This document shows, piece after piece, positions 21,061 through 29,903 of a stretch of DNA of 64,000 nucleotides. The translations under genes and the position numbers were made by a program. This DNA comes from Bostrychus sinensis (Eukaryota > Chordata > Actinopteri > Gobiiformes > Eleotridae). Numbering within the stretch: the stretch's first letter is position 1; every line of letters starts with the position of its first letter. The notes below the pieces were generated by a model. That model saw only the letters and a program-made list of their open reading frames with translations. It did no database searches and had not been told where the DNA came from. Location: positions 11,833,903 through 11,897,902 of the forward strand of contig CM036243.1 of the NCBI GenBank assembly GCA_020698575.1, written 5' to 3'.

Positions 21061-22917
21061 ATTATTTGTTTTTGATGTAGTGTTTTAAGTACTATTTTAA
21101 TATATTTTTAGTCATTAGTAATTTTAAAGAGTTTTACCAAAATACTATCCCCAACTGTATGGGGGTCATTAAAGAAACAACTGAATATTTTTTGCCATGA
21201 ACCTTTTTGAGAAGTAATGGCTTTGTGATGCAATGGAAAGCAATTACCCCTGAACAGAAGATCCCTGATTTAAGTCCAGGTCTGGGGACTATATTGTTAC
21301 CATTGCAAGCACATGTAGCATTTTAGTACATCATACTTGCTTAAGCATACTCTGAATCCACTGCTCAGTGTTAAACATCTCCAACCCACCTTCTCCTAGC
21401 TCTTAATTCTTTGTTCTCTTGAGTCTTGTGGTGATTGAGGGGTCATTAGGAAGTGGGCAGATGCACTTTGTCAATGTGGCCACACAGTCCCTTGGCCTCC
21501 AGGCTGAACTAGACCTGGACCATGTTCTACTGATGGAGAACAGGGACTAAATCACTCAGATAAATCCAGGAAGGCACGGAACAGGAGGGAGAGAAATGGC
21601 TGTCAGTGTAAAGAGACTTTGGTAATGAGGAAACTAAGGCTGGAGACACTCAAGTAGACTCATCTGCTGTAAGTTGCACCTGATTAAATTATAGCTTCTT
21701 TTCAAAGCCCTTCCCTTTTCTGCTGGGGTTGTCATTGATTTGTTCTTTTGAATGTAATATCACTCCAGTACTTCAAAGGAGCTCCTCAGATTTCATTTGA
21801 TACAGTCTGTGTTTATTACAGATGTTACATTCTGCACATCTCTTTTCCAATGTTAGAAAAAGAAAAATTACAAAGCTAAGTGCTACATGACAAAACCACA
21901 GACCTCAGGTCCAAAACTGAATTTCTCACAGCACTAGAAGTACTATCATTGCTATTTGTCCGAGCAATCAAGCACCCAGCTGGACTATGATATGCTGCCA
22001 CTGAGGTGGTATCAGAAGTAATAGGATTTTTGCCCTCCGGAAAGGGATTGGTTTGTGTGTGTTTGACAAGGAGGAACTGAGAGGCATATGGAAAGAGACT
22101 TTGATTCCTGGAAACAATTACATGTTTTACCTTTATGTAGTATCTTAATAATATGAAGTACTTGTGTAATTCTCATCCTATATAACCTCCAGCAGCATAG
22201 CAACCATCCCCAGGTCCCCACCGCTGAGTATCAATACATTTCATTACACCAAAGTTATGTATATTTATGAGAACTAGGTAAGACTCTCTTAGACTCTTGA
22301 ATCTTAATTGTCCATATCAGCCAATTGAAAAAAATCTGACCAAAAGTTCTCGCTTTTTGATTTTTGCTTCATTAAAAGATGTACAAGTCAGGTAAAGATC
22401 TATCTCATTGCCCCCACTGTACCCCCATTCTCTTATGTTTTTTTATGGACTGTTTTGTTGTTGAAGCCAACACTAGATTGGACACTTTCTTGACCACCAA
22501 TGATTCAATCTTGAAAAGCAGTATAGATCAGCTTTATTCAGAAGTGGATCATCTAAAAAACATGTGATTGCTCAACATTTTCATTTACTAAAATTAATAA
22601 TTGAGAATTAGTGTATATAGAGTCTTAATGTTTTGTTTTCACAGATAATGCATATTAAAATATGCTATGCTAGGGATAATAGTATTCAAGAAAAAAATTC
22701 AAGAAAAAATGCTTTTCTCTTAATTTTAAACACTATAGACCTTATACAGTATAGACTTTGTGTTTATGGTTTAGAAATTATACAGATGAATTATAACTTA
22801 TAAAATTGACAAATAAAACTACTACTAAACTACATAAAGATGAAAGTCTAGTCAAGATTTCTCCTAGTCTGAGTCACAAAATAAACTCTTAGCGCTACTA
22901 ATACTGCTTTATGACCA
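21061..22917. other. Intergenic DNA with a tRNA-like SINE head at about 21222-21295
   Basis: The 21222-21295 segment (GCTTTGTGATGCAATGGAAA ... AAGATCCCTGATTTAAGTCC) resembles a SINE head with a B-box-like GATTTAAGTCC. It parallels 28003-28085. The remainder, including short frames near 22012-22221 and 22379-22567, shows no motif. Confidence 0.4.
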
Positions 22918-23015
22918 CTAACTGGCCATTGTCCAGGGTTTACCCTGCCTTAGGCTCAAAGTAGCTGGGATAGTCTCTGCCACCTATGCCTTTTAACCTG
23001 AATAAGCATTTAGAA
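22918..23015 (+). repeat. Fish interspersed repeat fragment (GGCCATTGTCCAGGGTTTAC)
   Basis: ACTAACTGGCCATTGTCCAG, CCCTGCCTTAGGCTC and AGCTGGGATAGTCTCTGCC match the distal part of the repeat at 14683-14990. It ends in AGATGAATGAATAA. Confidence 0.7.
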
Positions 23016-23712
23016 GATGAATGAATAATTGTTTATGCTGGGGTTTGTGGTATTTCTGAAAGAATTTAAGACCAAATTGAAAAGTACAGCAGCTTTTTTC
23101 AGGTCAAGCTGTAATGTAGTGAAAGCTGCACGGTCCACTGTTTCTTACTTGAAGTTGCTGGTCAGATCTGTACACATCAAAGAATCTATTGGTTATTCAA
23201 CACATAGATACAGTATAAATGGAGAAGTGCAAGGCATACTATACACAGCACTTACTCAGATGACATGTACTACTGCAGAGAATAACAAAAACATACTGCT
23301 AATCTCAGAAATGCTTTTAGCACACATATGCAGTAGAGCTGTCATAGTATATTACATTATGTTATATTATAACCATCTGATCACTTCTCCGAAACATTTG
23401 TTAAGTATGTATCTTTAAAATTATATAAAAAATAGAACAATAGAACAAGGTCCACGCATTACAACATACAACAGTTTAAACACACACAGATGCTGGAGCC
23501 TTGTAAGTGCACTGTGTGTCCCTGAAGTGTATACCCTGGCTCAAATGGGAAGATGACAACCTTTGTTTACCTATAAAGTATTCATGTCAAGACAAAGGCT
23601 AGAGGCATTGTATTTTAGGAGTGACTATAACTACATAGGAAAAAAAAAGTGATTTAGTTGTAATCCATTGTGCTCTGAATCAGACTGAATAATGGCTACA
23701 AATATTTCATAG
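23016..23712. other. Intergenic DNA, nothing recognised
   Basis: The 129-codon frame at 23029-23418 has no known domain and low-complexity AT codon use. I treat it as chance. Confidence 0.4.
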
Positions 23713-23720
23713 CACTAGAC

Positions 23721-24833
23721 CAGCCTTTCCCAAAATCAAGAGCCTACTATGTCTACCCCCCCACCCACCCACACCCCCATAAATTTCTATAAAAAATGCA
23801 GGCTGTTGGCTAAAAGTTGCTTAATTGAGTGATATTTAAAAAATATATACTTTTTCGTAATTCATTTTAAATTGAATTTATTATTATATACAGTTGAAAG
23901 AAAAAGTATTGGAACCCCTTGGAAGTACTAGGATTTTTGCATGATTTGGTCATAAAATGTGATCTTCATTTAAGTCACAACAATAGACAAACACAGTCTG
24001 CTTAAACTAATGCTGCAAAAAAAAAGACATTTTTTCATGATTTTATTGGGCATTTATGTAAACATTCACAGTGCAGATTAGAAGAAGTATTGGAACCTTT
24101 GGATTTAATAACTGGTTGACCCTCCTTTGGCAGCAATAACCTCAACCAATTTTCTGTAAAAGAAGATCAGGACTGCCTAGCACTCAGGAGGAATTTTGGA
24201 CCATTCCTCTTCCCAAAACTGTTTATGTTCAGCAATATTCTTGGGATGCCTGGTGTGAATTACTCTTCTGAGGTCATGCTGCTGCATGTCAATTGGATTG
24301 AGGTCAGTACTCTGACTCTGAACTCCAGAAGGCGTATTTTCTTCTGTTGAAGCCATTCTGTTGTTGATTTGCTTCTATGTTTTGAGTCAGTGTCCAGTTG
24401 CATCACCCATCCTCTGTTGAGCTTCAGTTGGTGGACAGATGGTCCTAAGTTTTCCTGTAAAATGTTAGGATAAACTTTGGAATTCATTTTACTGTTGATG
24501 ATAGCGAGTTGGCCCTGAGGCAGCAAAGCAGCTCCAAACCATGATGCCTCCTCCACCATTCTTCACAGTGGGAACGGGGTTTTGATGTTGGTGTGCTGTG
24601 CCTTTTTTTTTTCCACACATAGCGTTGTGTGTTCCTTCCAAATAAGTCAACTTTAGTTTCATCTGTCCACAGAATATTTTGCCAGTAGTGCTGTGGAACA
24701 TCCAGGTGCTCTTTTGCAAACTTTAAACGTGCAGCAATATTTTTTTTGGACAAAAGTGGCTTCCTCTGGCGGCCCCCCTGCAGTACCTTCATGGCTCACC
24801 AGGGGGCCCTGGACCCCATTTTGGGAACCACTG
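23721..24833. mobile_element. Charlie-like hAT remnant carrying a Tc1 insertion
   Basis: Left end CAGCCTTTCCCAAAATCAAG; right end reversed CAGTGGTTCCCAAAATGGGG, the classic Charlie-type terminus. Flanks CACTAGAC (23713-23720) and CACAAGAT (24834-24841) agree at 6 of 8 bases, an aged TSD. Most of its interior is a Tc1 fragment, so the pair is nested. Confidence 0.6.
23891..24768 (-). pseudogene. Tc1/mariner-like transposase, 3' half, decayed
   Basis: The element end CAGTTGAAAGAAAAAGTATT follows a TA at 23889-23890. Read on the minus strand, the remnant begins near 24768 with KPLLSKKNIAARLKFAKEHL, then WTDETKVDLFGRN (first catalytic Asp region of the DDE core), RGWVMQLDTDSKHRSK (second Asp region, normally HDNDPKH) and decayed sequence to about 24260. 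Frames are broken repeatedly. The N-terminal paired-like DNA-binding domain and the other TIR are missing. The enzyme would have moved the element by cut and paste into TA sites. Confidence 0.85.
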
Positions 24834-24978
24834 CACAAGATCATTTCTGTGTTTGTAAACAATATTGCTGCGCACGCTGAACTGTCATAATATAAGTTTA
24901 CCACAATAGATTTTCTATGGAGCTGAGGCGAAAGCCACCAAATATCATAAATGATATGAATAATAAAGATGATGACAA

Positions 24979-25060
24979 ACATTTTGCAGATGGTAGCGCA
25001 AGATCCATTTGGGCCAGTTGTGATGCAGCCTCTATACGTGAAGTTTGCATGTCCTAGAGG
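24979..25060 (+). repeat. Fish interspersed repeat fragment (CATTTTGCAGATGG)
   Basis: ACATTTTGCAGATGGTAGCG, CAAGATCCATTTGGGCCAGT and TGTGATGCAGCCTCTATACG parallel 14683-14755, the start of the longer copy of this repeat. Confidence 0.65.
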
Positions 25061-26254
25061 AAAGGAGAAGATTGTCTCCTGATTGTTATATTATGATTGA
25101 TAATTGCAGCCTATATCATAAAAACAATATCCTAAATACTACTTAAAGTTGGGAGTTGGGAAGTTGAGATGTGCACTACCTTCTTGTACCTACAGTGAAG
25201 AAATGTATTTTGTTTTTTCTTCTATCTGAGCAAAATAAATGTAGAAGCAGATTGCAGGCTAGTCTCAATCCATATTGTAATTTGTCTGTTGGTGAACAGC
25301 ACTGACCTTTTAATGAGTGAGTCTAACAATTTTGCATTGCATGACAGTACATTGTATGATCTTTATAGTCTGTATTGGCTGGTTACATCAACGTTTATCA
25401 TACTGTGCCTGTTTTATGTTGGCAGTCAGAAGTATAGCATATTTTGTTTTGACTGATGCTAAAGGGTTGCGTTTGTATTTTCGAATGATGTCAAAAACAG
25501 TCCTTAATATAGCTGCCCCGCTGATCAGCTGTCCTGTTTCCCTGACTCCACCTCCCTCTCTCAGCAGAGCAGCCAGTGGCTGAACTCACACAGATTGTCC
25601 CGTTCCTAATTGTCCAGTGTAACTCGCATCAATAGCGAATATCTGGAATTTGTCTGAGGCTCAACTTCGATCACGTTCGTTTTCCCGTAAAAAGACGCTT
25701 ATACAACACCGCTCTGCTCCGCTCATTTCCTCCACGTTTTTTTCAGTTGTTGCAGAGACTGCGTCATTACGCCCTACTATAAACTAACACCACGCTTTGT
25801 CCCAGCAGAGGAGAGAGGCATCTGGGCTGTAGTTTCTTTGATAAAAGTTAGCTAGGAAGCTTCTGTATTTAGCATGAGTTGCTGCTACCTCCTGCGGCGC
25901 TGTGTGAGAGAGGAGCTGTTATTTAGAGCCATAAGAAAAAATACAGAGGGCCAATTGAAAACATCAGTTGGCCACTGTTATGAAGATTGAAGCCACGAAT
26001 AAGCTGATAATAACTATGAGAAAAGAACCGAAGGGGGGTTGGGGTTAATTTACTTCTTTATTTTGTGAAAACCAGTCTGTTATGGATCATTTGTTTACTT
26101 CCCGTTAAATTCAGTTTTATTTTGGAGCAGAATGTCTGACTGTCTAAGGTTAACTATTGATACATTTCTGATTAAATTTTTTAGCCAGATGCCATCATTT
26201 GTTGATTTTCCTCAGACCACATTTTTCATTCTGTATATTTCAATTAAACCGTGA
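25061..26254. other. Intergenic or hAT-interior DNA, no gene
   Basis: The 25500-26000 part is more GC-rich and may be the interior of the hAT whose right end is at 26391. No transposase motif, no left end located. Confidence 0.35.
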
Positions 26255-26391
26255 GCCTGGTAAGACAGGGAGATTTAATATTTGTTATACATATTTTTGG
26301 CATGTGCCCCTATATTTTCTGCTTGCGCCGCTAAAAATTTTCTGTCATGGGCTACAGTGCTCGTGGCAAAAAAAGTTTGTCTGGAGCCCTG
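26255..26391. mobile_element. hAT right-end fragment (CAGGGCTCCAGAC)
   Basis: Reversed, the end reads CAGGGCTCCAGACAAACTTT followed by TTTTGCCACGAGCAC and GGGGCACATGCC, a recurrent fish hAT terminus. The following bases ATATATAC would be the TSD, but no partner was found upstream. Confidence 0.55.
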
Positions 26392-26399
26392 ATATATAC

Positions 26400-26843
26400 T
26401 GTTCCCATAGCGCTGCTCTCAATCACTGTTTTATTGTAGCTCCATGTTGCCTTCAGGAGCAGTCAGAGATCTTCCCCACAGACCTATTGTACATGCTTCA
26501 GCGGCTCATTTTCAATTGTTCTGTGTGTACATGTGTGTATATCCTCACAGTGACCTGTAGCAGCTGTTCAAACATTAGCACCATGCACCTAATACAACAT
26601 ATTGGAAGTGTTTATTTGCTCCTTGTGGTTCAGCAGTGTTTAAATCTCTGATTGTGATACATTTTCTACTCTTCTCTTGTCTCTCAAAATCCCTGTATAC
26701 AGATGATGTTCTAAATCCACACACACACACAAACAAAAAAAATATTTTTTTTCCCATGAATGACCTTAGCTGAAAATTTCTTAAAACGTTTGCCATTACA
26801 CTTTGAGTTATCTTGCAGACTAACAAACCAACAAACAAACAGC
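26400..26843. other. Intergenic DNA, nothing recognised
   Basis: A (CA)n/(AAAC)n-like patch at 26719-26745 and a second (CAAA)n patch at 26823-26842. No gene. Confidence 0.45.
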
Positions 26844-26851
26844 ATTTAAAG

Positions 26852-27917
26852 CACAGGTGTCAAACACAAGGCCTGTGAGCCAAATATGCCCCGCATATAT
26901 TGCCCCGATAATTTATTTGGCCCGCCATTTAATGAGCCGCAGGAGCAGGTAGAGTGAAGGATTCTCCGACAGGGACATTTAACTTTTCAAAAAAAAAAGA
27001 AATGGTCAAAGAGGGGTCAGCGAAAGCAGGAGCTTCTTAAACAGGTGGGACTGTCTGTAAACATTCTACACTTTGTTTGTTGAGCTAATGTGGCAGTAAT
27101 AAAAACAGGCTCAAACCACACAGCATTGTAAGAACATCTCCTGTACAAACCCTGTCTGCAAAAAACAGAAGCTACAGACAGCAGCAGTTTAAAAGGAGCC
27201 TGTGTCAGACTGTGTCAGTAAAGCCAAGTTATCAGCAGAAGAATTGTCTAAGTTCATTCATGGCACTGCCCTCCGTCGCTCTTTCCTTGCTCTCTCTGTC
27301 GCTACTTGTGCTCTAATGCACTCATTTACACACAGCAAACAGAGCTAAACCTGCACAGAAAGAGGTATAAACCTGTTCCACACTGTGTCCTGCAGAGGAC
27401 AGAGATGTGGACAGCGGTTTGCTCAACAAAAGTAAAGTAGGCATAAATATGTGTTTGTGTGTAGGTACTGACATCTCTGCAGGCTTAAAGTTGTGCTAGG
27501 CTAATGTTTATTCACATTAGGGGCATGGCATGCACATTATCTGCTGGTGCTACCCAATGTCACAGTAAAACAGAGTGGACCTGGTGAAAACACCTGTCTT
27601 ATATGAGGAGGTAACTGGCAATAAATAATACTTCATAAATAAATGATTGGTCAGTGTTAGTCAGTGTGAGTCTGTGTCCTATTGGTTGTTATTTGTTGAA
27701 TTCTAAGTTCTGATTTAAAACAAAACTACCAAGCCCCTTAAAACCACAAATCTACATTAGTTCTGTGGGGAAGTATTCTATGTTAAAAAGCCTACTGTAA
27801 CTGAGAACAAAAATACAGTAAGCTGGCTTTATTATTTATACAATACTCTTATTCGGCCCACGACCAAGACTGGTTTTCTGATTTTGGCCCCAGCTCTGAT
27901 TGAGTTTGACACACCTG
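26852..27917. mobile_element. Charlie-like hAT element with perfect TSD
   Basis: Begins CACAGGTGTCAAACACAAGG, ends TTGAGTTTGACACACCTG (reverse complement CAGGTGTGTCAAAC). The TSD ATTTAAAG is perfect at 26844-26851 and 27918-27925. Near both ends are the GGCCCGCC/TCGGCCCACGA segments typical of this hAT group. The 1066-bp interior has no transposase motif. Confidence 0.85.
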
Positions 27918-27940
27918 ATTTAAAGGATTCTATAATATTC

Positions 27941-27997
27941 AGAGATATGACCCAATATACTAACCATTCTGTGGTTAGTATCTTGTGTCATATCTCT
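27941..27997. repeat. Long hairpin: 26-base arms, 5-base loop
   Basis: Arms 27941-27966 and 27972-27997 pair at 24 of 26 positions (starting AGAGATATGAC, inner part ATACTAACCA). The loop is TTCTG. It lies between a hAT and a tRNA-like SINE head. It could be a tiny foldback element or hairpin RNA; no flanking TSD is evident. Confidence 0.85.
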
Positions 27998-28002
27998 GTG
28001 AT

Positions 28003-28110
28003 ATAAGGGCTCTGTGGCTTAATAGAGCATACTCATGAACTAGAAGATCCCTTATAACCCTGGTTTGAGTCCATGCCTGGGTATTACAACTTTACCATTG
28101 TGAGATAGGG
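28003..28110 (+). repeat. tRNA-derived SINE-like fragment
   Basis: GGGCTCTGTGGCTTAATAGA (A-box-like) and CCCTGGTTTGAGTCCATGCC (B-box-like GGTTTGAGTCC). It is related to 21222-21295. The predicted stems are incomplete, so it is not a functional tRNA. Confidence 0.6.
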
Positions 28111-29034
28111 CCAATGCAATGATCTGTGGCTGTTTTAAGTTGTGTTAAGTTCATGTCTTTGCCTGACCCCTTTTCCATGGGCTTTTCAATCAGACAGGCA
28201 GTGGCCCATAAATGAGACGTCTAGAGCAGCAAACAAATCTAGGCTTACTCAACATAGAAAAACATATGTTGTGTTTGCACTTGACTAGAAAGGCAGAATG
28301 TGGGACAAGTCTGCTTCTGTCGCAGTGAAGTGAGATGATGTGTGTCAGACACTTGATAACTTGTTTTAATGCAATGGCTCTCACTAGTATGAAAAGTGAA
28401 TAATTCCAACACTTATAGGGTTAAATGTTTCTGGTTTCAGATGTTTATCACAAGCCTAAATTAAAAGAAACAGAATGCAATGATCTGCAAATTACATAAA
28501 ACGTAAACAAATTAAATAAAAATACTTATTTAATATTTATATTCAAGTAATTTTGATTTGCAGCAGCATTATTATTCTTGGGACGTGAGATCTCGTGAGA
28601 TCAAAATGTCTTAAAATGAGATTACGCAACAAGATTTTGTGTATATATTATTATTGTTGTTGCTTTAACTATGAGAGTTTTAATGAGCAGTGTAGTATAT
28701 ATTTACACAAGCCGCTCCAAACATGGTCTTTTTATGTTTTTTAATTGCTGCCAGAGGACACAGACCTGTTTCTATCCTTTCTGTTTAAGGAATGTATTGG
28801 TCAGTTTGTTGCACCTTACTAGTTACTTACCAGTTAAATAAATATTTTTTCTATTCATGTATTTCATTTTCTAGGAATTCATAAGTATAGTGTAACCCCC
28901 AGTTTACACCAAAAGCAGCAGCAGCACAGAATAACATGTCAGCCACATATGAACTGTCAGCCACATGTCAGCCATATGAACTGCTTTCTGTATAATCAGT
29001 CTGACAATTATGGCACACAGGCTCTCAGGAATGG
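28111..29034. other. Intergenic DNA with a repeat fragment at 28455-28560
   Basis: 28455-28560 (AAACAGAATGCAATGATCTG then CAAATTACATAAAACG) matches a very common fish DNA-repeat that also appears in part at 37505-37700. 28585-28625 holds GAGATCTCGTGAGATC. Nothing coding. Confidence 0.45.
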
Positions 29035-29592
29035 CAGTGGTGGAAGAAGTACTCAATTTTTTTACTTAAGTAAAAGTACAGATAAAGGAGCAAACATTTA
29101 CTCAAGTAAGCGTATCACATGAAAATTTCTACTCAAGTAAAAGTATAAAAGTACTTACTTTTAAATGTACTTGTGAATAAAAAAGTAAAAGTATTTTGCA
29201 CAGATTCAGGAACTAAAGAATGTGTTAAATGTGAGGGAGTTTGCTGCAAAACTGCTGAAACTGAATGGTTAACTGGTGCAATAGAAGAGACTGAATCTGT
29301 AGGTGAGGTTTTTCTGAAGAGTACTACTTTACTGCATCTTTTATACTTATGTACTGTATCTACAATGACGAAACAGCAAAAACAAATTATTTTAAACCAA
29401 ACTCAAATTACTTTTTACTTCAAACCAATTCAAAAAGTACTGGAGTAAAAAGTACAGATATTTGCTCTAAAATGTAGTGAAGTAAAAGTAAAAGTACCCC
29501 TTGTCAAATTTACTCAAGTTAAGTACAGATACATGAAATTTGTACTTCAGTAAAGTAGCTAAGTACTTTTACTTCATTACATTCCATGACTG
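29035..29592. mobile_element. hAT-like MITE with dense AAGTAAAAGTA subterminal repeats
   Basis: Begins CAGTGGTGGAAGAAGTACTC; ends CATTCCATGACTG (reversed CAGTCATGGAATG). Between 29045-29200 and 29440-29580 the word AAGTA(AAAGTA)C recurs about a dozen times in both orientations. This pattern fits multiple transposase-binding sites of hAT elements. I could not match an 8-bp TSD (AGGAATGG against GCTAAAGA). The 91-codon frame inside is non-coding in appearance. Confidence 0.6.
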
Positions 29593-29743
29593 GCTAAAGA
29601 AAGGTTGGAGTTCCGTTTTTTGAGCCACTCAGCAACGTCTGCAGAGCTACAGCCATGCAAACACAGGAAACAGGCACCAAGTGTCAAAATAAACTTCTGC
29701 TACACGTTCAAAATAAAGGCTCACTGAAACAGCTGTTGCTGCT

Positions 29744-29894
29744 GACCCCTCCTTGAACCGCCACCTCATCGTGGTGGAGGGGTTTGAGTGCTCGAGTGAT
29801 CCTAGGAGCTATGTTGTCGGGGGCTTAATGCCCCTGGTAGGGTCTCCCATGGCAAACAGGTCCTAGGTGACGAGCCAGACTAAGAGCGGTTCAA
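29744..29894 (+). ncRNA. HDV-like self-cleaving ribozyme fold at the LINE 5' end
   Basis: Pairings seen directly: P1 GACCCCTCC (29744-29752) with GGAGGGGTT (29776-29784), ending in the G-U wobble typical of the cleavage site; P2 TTGAACCGC (29753-29761) with GCGGTTCAA (29886-29894), nine perfect pairs; P3 CAC/GTG around 29762-29776; P4 GCTCG (29790-29794) with CGAGC (29871-29875), extended by CCTAGGA (29801-29807) with TCCTAGG (29861-29867); and the J4/2 strand ending CTAAGA (29880-29885), like the catalytic C-T-A-A-G of HDV. Order and topology match the nested double pseudoknot. HDV-like ribozymes are known at 5' ends of RTE and other non-LTR elements, where they trim the transcript. Activity here is inferred. 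Confidence 0.72.
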
Positions 29895-29903
29895 AAGCCC
29901 ACT

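Noticed and set aside
22379..22567. 62-codon frame with several Cys and His
   Set aside because: Too short, no clear zinc-finger spacing, AT-rich context, no splice or start support.
29027..29600. 8-bp TSD for the AAGTAAAAGTA MITE
   Set aside because: AGGAATGG and GCTAAAGA do not match, so the element boundaries remain provisional.
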